NCBI RefSeq assembly: GCF_016907235.1
Contig: NZ_JAFBBO010000001.1
Span: 2,294,001-2,358,000 of the forward strand
Direction: 5' to 3'
Length of the DNA: 64,000 bases
DNA from: Oerskovia jenensis
Lineage (GTDB): Bacteria; Actinomycetota; Actinomycetes; Actinomycetales; Cellulomonadaceae
Shown here: positions 1-8,928 of the stretch, piece by piece
Layout: every line of letters starts with the position of its first letter
Numbering within the stretch: position 1 is the first letter of the stretch
Position numbers and translations under genes: made by a program
The notes under the pieces: model-generated
The model's database searches: none
Told to the model about the DNA's origin: nothing
The model's input: the letters and a program-made list of their open reading frames with translations, nothing else

Positions 1-1026
1 CTCGGGCGGCACCTGTTCGAGACGCCGCACGTCGTCCTCGCGCTGTGCGTCCTCCTCTGCACCTGCGCCTCCGATGCCGGCCACGGGCCGCCTCCTCTCA
101 CGCCTCAGCGAGCGGACCGACGGCGGGACGCCGGTGTCCGCGTACACGTACCCGAAGGCGCTCGTGTCGAGCACCTCCCAGCTCTCGGGTTCCCGGCGGG
201 CTCCGGACGGGTCGAGGAACGCGAACTTCTGGGTGAACACGCTCTTCGCGGGGTCGCGACCCTGGCCGGCGTGGGACCGCCACACCTCCCACAGCCGGTC
301 GATGTTGGAGTGGTGCAGCCAGAAGACGGCGTCGGAGGCCGCGGTGTTGAAGTTCCCCATCTTGCCGCCCACGAAGTTGTGGACCGTGCCGTGCGGGGTC
401 CCCTCGAGGGCGCCGATAGTGCCGCCGAGGTGGCTGAACCCGGTCGTGGGTCCGCCGAAGGTGGCCGTGTTCGGGAGCTTCGACGTGAAGAGCGGCTGGT
501 AGAACCAGCCCTTCGCGGTGGTCTCGGTGGAGGTCAGGGTCGCCGTCCCGGCGTTCACGCCGTTCCTGCGCTGTTCCTCGTAGAGCGGGTTCGCGAGGCC
601 GTCGGGGCCGATGGGGTCCCGGAAGGGGGGTGGCAGCGTGTTGGTCGTGGTCGTGTCGTAGTCCCAGTAGGGCAGGGCCCAGGTGTCCTTGACCTTCTGG
701 GGGATGTCGTTCCGGTTGCGGATGATGTCGCGGCAGATCGCCTCGAAGTAGCCCAGGTAGAGGCGGTGCCAGGGCAGGAAGTACCAGGAGCCGTGCTGGC
801 ACTGGTTGCGCAGCCCGTCGTGCGGGTCCGGGCTCATGCCGTGGACCTGGGTCTGGTGCAGCCAGGATCGGGCTCCCGTGGGAGGGCCGGCCTTGAGGAC
901 GCCGACGGCCTTGGCGTAGGCGTTGATGATGGCTCGGCCGTCGGGTCCCTGCTGGTAGAGCTTCCAGACGTCCTGCCGGACGAACGGTCCACCCACCTGC
1001 GGTGCGGGGTGTGGTGCGGCGTTCAT
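1..1026 (-). CDS. tyrosinase (partial, C-terminus beyond left edge)
   Basis: Type-3 copper monooxygenase that hydroxylates monophenols and oxidises diphenols to quinones (melanin-type chemistry). The frame is open from the ATG at 1024-1026 to base 1, so at least 342 codons are present and no stop is seen. CuA-type region: SWLHQTQVHG, then CQHGSWYFLPWHRLYLGYFE, with histidines near residues 53, 57, 72 and 80. CuB-type region: HGTVHNFVGG followed by SDAVFWLHHSNIDRLW. These are the HxxxH and HH spacings expected of bacterial tyrosinases. No secretion signal is evident. No MelC1-like caddie gene lies immediately upstream, where 1027-1216 is noncoding; a partner could lie left of the window. Divergent from the threonine aldolase gene. 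A polyphenol oxidase of the same superfamily is the main alternative name. Confidence 0.9.
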   Translation of the reverse strand, partial: MNAAPHPAPQVGGPFVRQDVWKLYQQGPDGRAIINAYAKAVGVLKAGPPTGARSWLHQTQVHGMSPDPHDGLRNQCQHGSWYFLPWHRLYLGYFEAICRDIIRNRNDIPQKVKDTWALPYWDYDTTTTNTLPPPFRDPIGPDGLANPLYEEQRRNGVNAGTATLTSTETTAKGWFYQPLFTSKLPNTATFGGPTTGFSHLGGTIGALEGTPHGTVHNFVGGKMGNFNTAASDAVFWLHHSNIDRLWEVWRSHAGQGRDPAKSVFTQKFAFLDPSGARREPESWEVLDTSAFGYVYADTGVPPSVRSLRRERRRPVAGIGGAGAEEDAQREDDVRRLEQVPPE

Positions 1027-1216
1027 GGTCGTCCCCCTCGTGCTCGGGCGGGGGGTCGTGCGGGGTGGTCCTGCGATGCCCGGGCAGCCTTGCCCGGGCG
1101 GGCGGGCTGCTCGCCCGCCGCGTCCCCCTGCGTCGCGCCGGGTCGTGCGGCCCGGCTCTTCCAGGATGCGCCCGGTGGTGCCGCTTGTCGCGCGGACCCG
1201 GGTCTACCCTGGCCGG

Positions 1217-2323
1217 GTGCCTTCGACCCCGCCTTCGTTCGCGTCCGACAACTACGCCCCGGCCCACCCGACGGTCCTCGCGTCCCTGACCGCAGCCAAC
1301 GAGGGTCACGCCGGTTCGTACGGCGCGGACCGGTGGACCGCACGTCTCCAGGAGGTCGTCCGGCACCACTTCGGCGACGCGGCCACCGCGTTCCCGGTGT
1401 TCAACGGGACGGGCGCCAACGTCGTCGCGCTCACGTCGATGCTGCCGCGCTGGGGTGCGGTCGTGACGTCGGAGCACGCGCACATCCATCAGGACGAGAA
1501 CGCCGCCCCGGAACGTGTCGGCGGGATCAAGCTCCTCACGGTCCCCGCGCCGGAGGGCAGGCTGACCCCGGCCGCGGTCGACCGGTTCGTGGGCGATCTG
1601 GGCGACCAGCACCGCGCGCAGCCGCTCGTCGTGTCGATCACGCAGGCGACCGAGCTGGGCACGGTCTACTCGCCCGACGAGATCCGCGCGATCAGCGACC
1701 GCGCGCACGCCGCGGGCCTGCGCGTCCATCTCGACGGGGCGCGGCTCGCGAACGCGGCAGCCGCCCTCGGGGTGTCGTTGCGTGCGACCACGACCGACGT
1801 CGGCGTGGACGTCGTGTCGTTCGGCGGCACCAAGAACGGCCTGCTGTTCGGCGAGGCCGTGGTGGTCCTGGACCCCGACGCGGCCCAGGGCGTCGACTTC
1901 GTCCGCAAGATGACCATGCAGCTCGCGTCCAAGATGCGCTTCGTCTCGGCGCAGCTCACGGCGCTGCTCGAGGACGACCTGTGGCGCGCGAACGCGGCGC
2001 ACGCCAACGCGATGGCCGCGCGCCTGCGGGCCGCGCTCTCGCCCGCGGCGAGCGAGGGAGAGGTCCCCGACGGCGGGAGGCACGCGGCGCCGTCGGGCCT
2101 CGCGTTCTCCCAGCCCACCCAGGCGAACGCGGTGTTCGCGGTGCTGCCGCGCGCCGCAGCCGAGGCACTGCGCGCGGACTTCGCCTTCTACGACTGGGCG
2201 GCCGCCGCCCCCGATCCCGTCACGGGCGACGAGCGCGTCGAGGTGCGCTGGATGTGCTCGTGGGACACCTCGGAGCAGGACGTCGACGCGTTCGCCGCGG
2301 CAGTCCGCGCGGCGCTCGCGTGA
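1217..2323 (+). CDS. low-specificity L-threonine aldolase
   Basis: PLP enzyme of the threonine aldolase/beta-eliminating lyase fold, cleaving L-threonine (or allo-threonine) to glycine and acetaldehyde. It has 368 residues, typical of the family. The N-terminus reads SDNYAPAHPTVLASL. The PLP lysine sits in SFGGTKNGLLFGE, preceded by the HLDGARLANA segment with the cofactor-contacting aspartate. I chose the GTG at 1217, not the longer frame, because family homology begins there and a -10-like TACCCT (1205-1210) ends 6 nt before it, implying a leaderless message. The upstream 64 codons of open frame are proline/arginine-rich and not conserved-looking. The gene ends in a strong hairpin shared with the convergent surface-protein gene. 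Confidence 0.9.
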   Translation: MPSTPPSFASDNYAPAHPTVLASLTAANEGHAGSYGADRWTARLQEVVRHHFGDAATAFPVFNGTGANVVALTSMLPRWGAVVTSEHAHIHQDENAAPERVGGIKLLTVPAPEGRLTPAAVDRFVGDLGDQHRAQPLVVSITQATELGTVYSPDEIRAISDRAHAAGLRVHLDGARLANAAAALGVSLRATTTDVGVDVVSFGGTKNGLLFGEAVVVLDPDAAQGVDFVRKMTMQLASKMRFVSAQLTALLEDDLWRANAAHANAMAARLRAALSPAASEGEVPDGGRHAAPSGLAFSQPTQANAVFAVLPRAAAEALRADFAFYDWAAAAPDPVTGDERVEVRWMCSWDTSEQDVDAFAAAVRAALA

Positions 2324-2326
2324 ACG

Positions 2327-2365
2327 CCGGAGCGGGCGTGACCGGGTAGGTCACGCCCGCTCCGG
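2327..2365. terminator. bidirectional terminator hairpin
   Basis: Perfect 17-bp stem (2327-2343 with 2349-2365) around the loop gggta, between the convergent threonine aldolase and surface-protein genes. No long T-run follows, as is usual in very G+C-rich genomes. Confidence 0.8.
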
Positions 2366-2396
2366 GGCACGCTCGGGCGATGGTCCGGTCAGGACC

Positions 2397-5300
2397 TCAG
2401 GCCCGACGGCGTCGCGCACCCACGAGGAGCGCGCCACCCCCGCCGACCAGCAGCAGCGCGACGGCGGCGATGCCCGCGACGCCCGCTCCCGTGGCCGCGA
2501 GGCCGCTGTCCGCGGTGTTGGTCAGGGTCACCGCGACGGTCTCGCCCGCGCCGATCGTGACCGACGTGACCTTCTCCCCGCCGACCGTGAAGACCGGCGT
2601 CCCCCAGCTCACGCCCGCGATCTTCGGCAGGTCGACCTCCGCGAGGTCGACGACCGTCCTCGCGGGGAGGTTCGCCGGGCCCTCGACGACGGTGCCGTCT
2701 GCGCGGACCGTCAGGGTGCCCTCGGTGTGCTCGCCGTTGACGGTCCCGGAGATCGCGACCGTGAACTGCGTGTCCGCGGGGACCTTCGCCGCGTTCTTCC
2801 CCTCGACCACCTTGGTGATCGTGAACCCGCCGACCTGGGAGGCCACGACGTCGGCCGTGTTGGTCAGGGTGACCGCCGCGTTCTCGCCGTCCGCGACCGT
2901 GACCTGGGCCGGGCTGAACACCGGGGTGCCCCAGACCACGCCCGCGACCGCGGGCAGGTCGATCTCGGTGAACGTCACGACCGTGCCGACCGGGAGGTTC
3001 TGCGGGCCGTCGACCACCGACCCGTCACCGAGGACCGTCACGGTCCCTGCCACGGTCTGACCGTCGAGCTCGTAGGAGTAGGCGGCCGTGAACTCGGTGC
3101 CGGCCGGGACGACCGAGGCTCCGGAGCCCTCGACGACCTTCGTGAGCGAGAACCCGCCCGCAGGCTCGGCGTTCGCGGTGTTGGTCAGCGTGACCGCGGT
3201 GTTCTCGCCGTCCGCGACCGTGACGGTCGCCGGGCTGAAGACCGGGGTCCCCCACACGACGCCGTCGATCGAGGGCAGGTCGATCTCGTCGAACGTCACG
3301 ACCGTCCCGACCGGGAGGTTCTGCGGGCCGTCCACGACGGTGCCGTCCGCCGTGACCGTGGCCGTGCCCGTGGTCGGCGTGCCGGCCAGGTCGTAGGAGT
3401 AGGTCACGGTGAACGCGGTGTCCCCCGGAACCTGGCCGGCGGTCTCGCCCACGACCGTCTTGGCCAGCGAGAAACCGCCCGCGGGGGCGGTGCTCGCCGT
3501 GTTGGTCAGGGTGACCTCGACGGTCTCGTCGGCGCCGATCGTGACGACGTCGGGGCTGAAGACCGGGGTCCCCCACACGACGCCGTCGAGGTCCGGCAGG
3601 TTCACCTCGCCGAGCGTCACGACGGTCCCCTCGACGAGGTCGCCCGGGAAGGGCACGGACGTGCCGTCGGTCAGACCCGCGAGGGTGCCGGTCTGCGCCT
3701 GGCCGTCCTGCTCGTACGAGTACTCGACCGTGAACGAGGTCCCGGCCGGGACCAGACCGGCCGCCTCGCCCGTGACGACCTTCGCGACCGAGAACGTCCC
3801 CACGGCGAGGTTCGCCGTGTTCGTGAGCGTGACGGCGGTGTTCTCGCCGCTGCCGATCGTGACGCTCGCCGGGCTGAAGACCGGCGTGCCCCACTCGACG
3901 CCGACCACGTGGGCGGGCGTGATCTCGGTGAACGTCACCACGGTGCCCGCGACGAGGTTCTGCGGGCCGTCGACGACCCTCCCGTCGGCGGGGAGCGTCA
4001 GGGTCCCGCCGAGCGTGGCGCCGTCGATCGTGTACTCGTAGGTCGCGGTGAACTCGGTGCCGGCCGGGACGCGGCCCACGGCCTCACCCGTGAGCTCCTT
4101 GGCCATCGAGAAGCCGCCGAGCGGGACGACGACCGCGTTCGCGGTGTTCGTCACCGTCACCAGGGCGTTCTCGCCGTCGGCGATCGTGACCGAGGCCGGG
4201 CTGAAGACGGGCGTGCCCCAGACCACGCCGTCGACCGACGGCGGGGCGAGCTCGGTGAACGTCACGACCGTGCCGACCGGAAGGTTCTGCGGGCCGTCGA
4301 CGACGGTCCCGTCCGCGGTCACCGCGAGGGTGCCCGTGGTCGTCACACCACCCAGGTCGTACGTGTAACGGACGGTGAACTCGGTCGCGTCGGGCACCGT
4401 GTCCGCTGCGAGCCCGGTGACGGCCTTCGCGAGCGAGAAGCCACCTGCCGGGGCGTCGAGCGCCGTGTTGGTCAACGTGACCGCGGCCTTCTCGTCCGCA
4501 CCGATCACGAGGCTCGCCGGGCTGAACACCGGGGTGCCCCACACGACGCCGTCGACCGCGGGGAGCGCGATCTCCTCGAACGTCACGACCGTGCCCTCGC
4601 GGAGGTTCTGCGGGCCGTCGACGACGGTCCCGTCGGCCTTCACGGTCATCGTGCCCGTGGTGGGCACACCGTCCAGGTCGTAGGCGTAGCGAACGGTGAA
4701 CTCCGTGCCGGCGGGCACCTGGTCCGCGGCCTCGCCCGTGACGGACTTGGCCATCGAGAAGCCGCCCGCCCGTGCTTCCTCGGCGGTGTTCGTCAGCGTG
4801 ACCTTGGCGTTCTCGTTCGCGCCGACCACGAGGCTCGCCGGGCTGAACACCGGCGCTCCCCACACGACGCCGTCGACGTCGGGCAGGCTCACCTCGCCGA
4901 ACGTGACGACCGTGCCGGCCGGGAGGTTCTGCGGACCGTCGACGACGGCGCCGTCGGCGCGCACCGTCAGGGTGCCGGACAGCGGTGCGCCGTCGAGCTC
5001 GTAGGAGTAGGCGACCGTGAACTCGGTGTCGGCGGGCACCATGCCCGCCGGGGCGTTCGCGACGACCTTCTGGAGCGCGAAGCCCCCCACGGGGACCACT
5101 GCGGCGTCGGCCGTGTTCGTCAGCGTGACCCGGGAGCTCTCGCCGTCGGCGATCGTCACGGAGGCGGGGTCGAACGAGGGTGCTCCCCACACCACGCCCG
5201 GGACCACCGGCAGGTCGATCTCGGTGAAGGTCACGACCGCGCCGACCGGCAGGTCCTGCGGACCGTCGACCACGGTGCCGTCGGCGAGGACCTTCATGGT

Positions 5301-6845
5301 CCCCTGGGTCGCGGTGCCGTCGACCGTGACGGTGTAGGCGACCGTGAACTCGGTGTCCGCGGGCACCTGCCCGGCTGCGAGCCCGGTCAGCGCCTTCGCG
5401 ATCGAGAACCCGCCGACCTGCGCCGACGCGGTGTTGGTGAGCGTCACGGCGATCTTCCCGGACCCGCCGATCGTGACGGTGCCCGAGGGGGAGAACGACG
5501 GCGTGCCCCACTCGACCCCGGGGACGCCGGGCAGGTCGGGCTCGGAGAGCGTGACGACCGTCCCGGCAGGGAGGTCGGCAGGGCCGTCCACGACCGTGCC
5601 GTCGGCCGTCACCGTGAGGGTGCCGGTGACGGGCGTCCCGTTCGCGGTGTACGAGTAGGCGACCGCGAACTGGGTGCCGGCCGGCACGAGGTCCGCGCCG
5701 TCGCCGACGACGCGCTTGGCGACCGTGAACCCACCGGGCTCGACCGTGAGGCACGTGAACGGGCCGGGGCCGGTCCACGGGTAGCTGTGCATCTCGAGCC
5801 CGGTCGTGAGGCCGTCGATGCCGAAGCTCAGGTCGCCGCCGACAATCACACGCCCGTTCGTCGCGGTCGAGATGGTGGCGTCGGCCGCGGGCGCGAGGAT
5901 GGTCCCGAGGAACTGGTCGCCGCGCCCGATGCTCAGGCTCGGGGTCTCGACGAAGTTCCAGAGGGTGCGCGCGGCCCAGTTGCCGAACCCGGGGGTGTTG
6001 AAGTCGTTGATGAACCCCGTCCCGTTGCCGGACCAGTAGTTCGGCGCGATGTCGACGGGCTCGGTGCCGGTCACGTTGATCGCGATCGAGACCTTGTCGG
6101 GGATCCCGACGAAGTACATCTCCTTGGCGCCGTCGAGCAGCGTCGCGGGGATCGTGAACACCTGCGGGTCGTCCGTCCCGGACCCCGTGAAGGTGAGCTG
6201 GTTGCCGGAGCGCGTCACGGCCGTCCCGCCCCACGAGGCGATCGTGGCCGAGGTGTCCTCGACGACCGTGCGGAAGTCGGCCCAGGGCGCGAGCGCGGCC
6301 GGAGCCCCGATGCCCTGCTGGACCGGCGCGCTGGACGACGCCCCGGTGGTGCTGAGCGAACCGTCGATCGTCAGCGTGCCGCCGACGTTCACCCCGCCGC
6401 CGTTCGGCTGCGTCGACCCGACCGTGATGCCGGTCTCCCCGCCCACGCTCATGTCGCCGCCCACGTGCAGCATGGTCGACCCGTCAGGAGGCGCGATCTG
6501 CGACCCGGCACCGACGGCGCCGATGCTGAAGTTCCCCGGGGCGTCGAACGTCGCGTCACCCTCGACGACCAGGACGCCCTCCGACTCGGCCGCGCTGTGG
6601 AGCGCCGAGTAGTTCCCCCCGACCCAGACCGCCACGTTGCTGTCGGTGAAGATCGGGACACCCGTCGAGACGTTCGGCATCTCTCCCGGCGCCGGGCACT
6701 GCGGGAGCTGCGCCGCGGCGGAGGTCGCGAGCGGACCCGCGCCCAGCGCGAGCGCTCCCGTCAGGGCGAGGACCGCGGTGGTGGCGGCGGCGACGGCCCG
6801 GCTGAACGGGGAACCCGCTCGACGAACCCGGTGGGGGGTGCTCAT
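2397..6845 (-). CDS. LAxTG-anchored surface protein: choice-of-anchor A domain plus ten DUF5979-like repeats
   Basis: Secreted, wall-attached repeat protein of 1482 residues. Residues 1-45 form a signal peptide: basic start, hydrophobic LALTGALALGAG, then an AAA cleavage region. Residues about 50-365 resemble the choice-of-anchor A domain (VWVGGNYSALHS, VGGDMSVGG and VGGTLTIDGSL motifs). Ten repeats of about 104-109 residues follow. Each opens with GGFSxAKxVTG...VPAxTEFTV and ends with GVVWGTPVFSPA...VTLTNTA, as in DUF5979 Ig-like domains. The C-terminus is LAATG, a hydrophobic stretch and GARRRRA, a class E sortase sorting signal. The start is supported by AGAAGGAG-like ribosome-binding bases 6-7 nt upstream. 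Likely role: a stalk that holds the N-terminal domain away from the wall (adhesion or aggregation), which is inference. The repeats are close enough at DNA level to recombine, so copy number may vary. Confidence 0.9.
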   Translation of the reverse strand: MSTPHRVRRAGSPFSRAVAAATTAVLALTGALALGAGPLATSAAAQLPQCPAPGEMPNVSTGVPIFTDSNVAVWVGGNYSALHSAAESEGVLVVEGDATFDAPGNFSIGAVGAGSQIAPPDGSTMLHVGGDMSVGGETGITVGSTQPNGGGVNVGGTLTIDGSLSTTGASSSAPVQQGIGAPAALAPWADFRTVVEDTSATIASWGGTAVTRSGNQLTFTGSGTDDPQVFTIPATLLDGAKEMYFVGIPDKVSIAINVTGTEPVDIAPNYWSGNGTGFINDFNTPGFGNWAARTLWNFVETPSLSIGRGDQFLGTILAPAADATISTATNGRVIVGGDLSFGIDGLTTGLEMHSYPWTGPGPFTCLTVEPGGFTVAKRVVGDGADLVPAGTQFAVAYSYTANGTPVTGTLTVTADGTVVDGPADLPAGTVVTLSEPDLPGVPGVEWGTPSFSPSGTVTIGGSGKIAVTLTNTASAQVGGFSIAKALTGLAAGQVPADTEFTVAYTVTVDGTATQGTMKVLADGTVVDGPQDLPVGAVVTFTEIDLPVVPGVVWGAPSFDPASVTIADGESSRVTLTNTADAAVVPVGGFALQKVVANAPAGMVPADTEFTVAYSYELDGAPLSGTLTVRADGAVVDGPQNLPAGTVVTFGEVSLPDVDGVVWGAPVFSPASLVVGANENAKVTLTNTAEEARAGGFSMAKSVTGEAADQVPAGTEFTVRYAYDLDGVPTTGTMTVKADGTVVDGPQNLREGTVVTFEEIALPAVDGVVWGTPVFSPASLVIGADEKAAVTLTNTALDAPAGGFSLAKAVTGLAADTVPDATEFTVRYTYDLGGVTTTGTLAVTADGTVVDGPQNLPVGTVVTFTELAPPSVDGVVWGTPVFSPASVTIADGENALVTVTNTANAVVVPLGGFSMAKELTGEAVGRVPAGTEFTATYEYTIDGATLGGTLTLPADGRVVDGPQNLVAGTVVTFTEITPAHVVGVEWGTPVFSPASVTIGSGENTAVTLTNTANLAVGTFSVAKVVTGEAAGLVPAGTSFTVEYSYEQDGQAQTGTLAGLTDGTSVPFPGDLVEGTVVTLGEVNLPDLDGVVWGTPVFSPDVVTIGADETVEVTLTNTASTAPAGGFSLAKTVVGETAGQVPGDTAFTVTYSYDLAGTPTTGTATVTADGTVVDGPQNLPVGTVVTFDEIDLPSIDGVVWGTPVFSPATVTVADGENTAVTLTNTANAEPAGGFSLTKVVEGSGASVVPAGTEFTAAYSYELDGQTVAGTVTVLGDGSVVDGPQNLPVGTVVTFTEIDLPAVAGVVWGTPVFSPAQVTVADGENAAVTLTNTADVVASQVGGFTITKVVEGKNAAKVPADTQFTVAISGTVNGEHTEGTLTVRADGTVVEGPANLPARTVVDLAEVDLPKIAGVSWGTPVFTVGGEKVTSVTIGAGETVAVTLTNTADSGLAATGAGVAGIAAVALLLVGGGGALLVGARRRRA

Positions 6846-7131
6846 GACGCTCCTTCTGGTGACCTGAACAGATGTCCAACTACCCAGAAGACCAGACGCC
6901 GCGGTCGGTATGACGGGAGATTCTCGTGCTCCCGGTCACATGATGCGACACGGTCGCACTTCCTCCCCGCGAAATGCGGGACAAGGTGGGGCGACCGTGG
7001 TATTTCGACCACCACCGCACGGATGTGGTGTTCGCCTCATCACGTCGTGGGTTCCCGGAGGACAGGGTGAAAGCCCCCCACCTGGGAGCTTCAGGTGTCG
7101 CACGCTTCCTGACACCCGCCACGGACGACGA
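6846..7131. other. noncoding stretch upstream of the surface-protein gene
   Basis: About 290 bp between the surface-protein start and the terminator of the phosphate-transport operon. It should hold the surface-gene promoter, but no convincing -35/-10 pair stands out. A small inverted repeat, CACCTG...CAGGTG, lies near 7079-7097. No gene is supported here. Confidence 0.5.
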
Positions 7132-7164
7132 AGGCCGCCCCGTCGTCGAACGACGGGGCGGCCT
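7132..7164 (-). terminator. terminator of the pit operon
   Basis: Perfect 15-bp stem (7132-7146 with 7150-7164) with a 3-nt loop, starting 25 bp after the stop codon of the small membrane-protein gene. Confidence 0.75.
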
Positions 7165-7188
7165 CTGGTCGGGGGGTCGTGCGGGAGG

Positions 7189-7467
7189 TCAGTGGCCGCC
7201 GGACGCGAGGAACCAGATGCCGACCGCGCACGCGGCCAGCACCGTGCCGAAGCACACCACCGCGCCGGTGAGACGAAGGCCCGTGGGGCGCGCCGTCGTC
7301 GGGCCTGCTTCCGTGCCCGACGGCGCACCCTCCACCGCGAGCGCCGCACCCTGCGACGGGGCGAGCAGGCGGACGCCCAGTGCGAACAGCGCGGGCAGGC
7401 CCGCGCCGACGATCGCGCCGGCGACGACGACCTGGAGCAGTGCGTCGAAGTGGATGAACTCGCTCAT
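7189..7467 (-). CDS. small membrane protein, partner of the phosphate transporter
   Basis: 92 residues with two predicted membrane segments: LLQVVVAGAIVGAGLPALFA near residues 9-30 and VVCFGTVLAACAVGIWFLA near 68-88. A hydrophilic, proline/threonine-containing loop joins them. Its start overlaps the PiT stop by 4 nt (ATGA), so the two genes are probably translationally coupled. Short two-segment proteins of this kind often follow pit genes in actinobacteria. I know of no assigned biochemical role; assisting or stabilising the transporter is only a guess from context. Confidence 0.75.
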   Translation of the reverse strand: MSEFIHFDALLQVVVAGAIVGAGLPALFALGVRLLAPSQGAALAVEGAPSGTEAGPTTARPTGLRLTGAVVCFGTVLAACAVGIWFLASGGH

Positions 7468-8732
7468 GCGTGGACTCCCTCACGGGCGGTGGTGGTCGGG
7501 GACGTGGCGTTCGCTGCGGTGGTCGCGGCGATCGTGGCCTCGGCCTCGGCCGTGACCTCGACGGCGACGGCCGTGAAGGACTCGGCGGCGTCGACCACGG
7601 AGGCCTCGCCCTCCCCGTCCCACTCGTCGTTGACGTTCGAGGCGTCGACCGGCTTGCGGCGCGACGCGACCCAGATCGCGGTCGAGACACCGATGAGGAT
7701 CGCGAAGACCGCGACGGTCCCGCCGACGCCACCGATGACGTCCTGGATCCAGAAGCACAGCGCACCGACGATGCCGGCCGCCGGCAGCGTCAGGCCCCAG
7801 GCGGCGAGCATCTTGCCCGCGACGCCCCAGCGGACCTTCGCGCCCGGCATGCCGACGCCCGAGCCGAGGATCGAACCGGTCGCGACGTGCGTCGTCGACA
7901 GCGAGAAGCCGAAGTGGCTCGAGAGGAGGATGACCGCGGCCGAGGAGGTCTCGGCGGCCATGCCCTGGCGCGAGTCGATCTCGACCAGACCCTTGCCGAG
8001 CGTGCGGATGACGCGCCAGCCGCCCAGGTAGGTCCCCAGCGCCATGAAGAACGCACAGGACAGGACGACCCAGAACGGGACCCCGGCGTCGGACGGGACG
8101 GCGCCACCCGCGATGAGTGCGAGCAGGATGATGCCCATCGACTTCTGCGCGTCGTTCGTGCCGTGCGCGAGGGAGACGAGCGAGGCGGAGCCGATCTGGC
8201 CCCAGCGGAACCCGCGGCTCGTGGTGTCCTGCGGCAGGTTCTTGGTGATGCGCGCGACCAGGAAGGTGCCGAGCGCGGCGACCCCGATCGCGATCACGGG
8301 AGCGAGGAGGGCGGGGATCATCACCTTGGACAGCACCCCGGCCCACAGGACCCCGCTCGTCCCGACCGCAGCCAGGACCGAGCCCACGATGCCGCCGATG
8401 AGGGCGTGCGACGAGCTCGACGGGATACCCAGCAACCAGGTCAGCAGGTTCCAGGTGATGCCACCCACCAGACCGGCGAGCACCACCTCGAGGGTGATGA
8501 CGTTCGCGTCCACGATCCCCTTGGCGATGGTCGCCGCCACGGCCAGGGACAGGAACGCCCCGACCAGGTTGAGGACTGCAGACAGCGCGACGGCGGTCTT
8601 GGGCTTGAGGGCACGTGTAGCGATGGACGTGGCCATCGCGTTGCCGGTGTCGTGGAAGCCGTTCGTGAAGTCGAAGGCCAGGGCCGTCACTACCACGAGC
8701 GCGAGCAGGATCGTCTCGGTCACGTACTCCAT
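7464..8732 (-). CDS. pit: PiT-family inorganic phosphate transporter
   Basis: Low-affinity, cation-coupled phosphate (metal-phosphate) permease of the inner membrane, 422 residues. The N-terminal PiT signature ALAFDFTNGFHDTGNAMATSIATRAL is followed by the second, inverted repeat containing LAHGTNDAQKSMGII. About ten hydrophobic segments are visible, interrupted by a central hydrophilic stretch. The C-terminus after VASRRKPVDASN is an alanine/threonine-rich tail. No good ribosome-binding site precedes the ATG at 8732, so the true start could lie slightly downstream. A PHO box 54-97 bp upstream points to control by the PhoR-PhoP phosphate-starvation system. It forms a two-gene operon with the following small membrane protein. 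Confidence 0.92.
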   Translation of the reverse strand: MEYVTETILLALVVVTALAFDFTNGFHDTGNAMATSIATRALKPKTAVALSAVLNLVGAFLSLAVAATIAKGIVDANVITLEVVLAGLVGGITWNLLTWLLGIPSSSSHALIGGIVGSVLAAVGTSGVLWAGVLSKVMIPALLAPVIAIGVAALGTFLVARITKNLPQDTTSRGFRWGQIGSASLVSLAHGTNDAQKSMGIILLALIAGGAVPSDAGVPFWVVLSCAFFMALGTYLGGWRVIRTLGKGLVEIDSRQGMAAETSSAAVILLSSHFGFSLSTTHVATGSILGSGVGMPGAKVRWGVAGKMLAAWGLTLPAAGIVGALCFWIQDVIGGVGGTVAVFAILIGVSTAIWVASRRKPVDASNVNDEWDGEGEASVVDAAESFTAVAVEVTAEAEATIAATTAANATSPTTTAREGVHA

Positions 8733-8785
8733 GGTGGACGCTGGATGACAGGGGTCTGAACCAAGTCGGCGAGTTTTCGGCGACT

Positions 8786-8829
8786 GTTCACCTGGTGTTC
8801 ATCTGACGTTCGAAGCTCCTTCGAAAGTG
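8786..8829 (+). promoter_or_regulatory. PHO box (four 11-bp repeats) upstream of pit
   Basis: Head-to-tail 11-mers: GTTCACCTGGT (8786), GTTCATCTGAC (8797), GTTCGAAGCTC (8808) and a weaker CTTCGAAAGTG (8819). The unit length and GTTCAYC core match the PhoP direct-repeat unit described in Streptomyces. The repeats read on the strand opposite to pit, but pit is the only gene they can serve, because the next plus-strand gene starts about 700 bp away. Confidence 0.75.
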
Positions 8830-8928
8830 CTCTGTGGGCGCCGTCTGGCGGGCGGAATCGGCTCGATATCCGGACGGCCCCGGCCCCGGCGACCACCCTT
8901 GAGGACCGCCGGCACCGAACCCGAGCGC

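Noticed and set aside
98-2083. 661-codon minus-strand frame across the tyrosinase and threonine aldolase genes
   Set aside because: Low-complexity Arg/Pro/His protein; real genes on both strands explain the region.
2397-5700. Regularly spaced repeats that could suggest a CRISPR array
   Set aside because: The period is about 310-330 bp, units are coding and in frame, and there are no short spacers.
2727-7070. 1447-codon open frame antisense to the surface-protein gene
   Set aside because: Arg/Asp/Glu-rich shadow of the repeat protein's codon bias; no start signals or family motifs.
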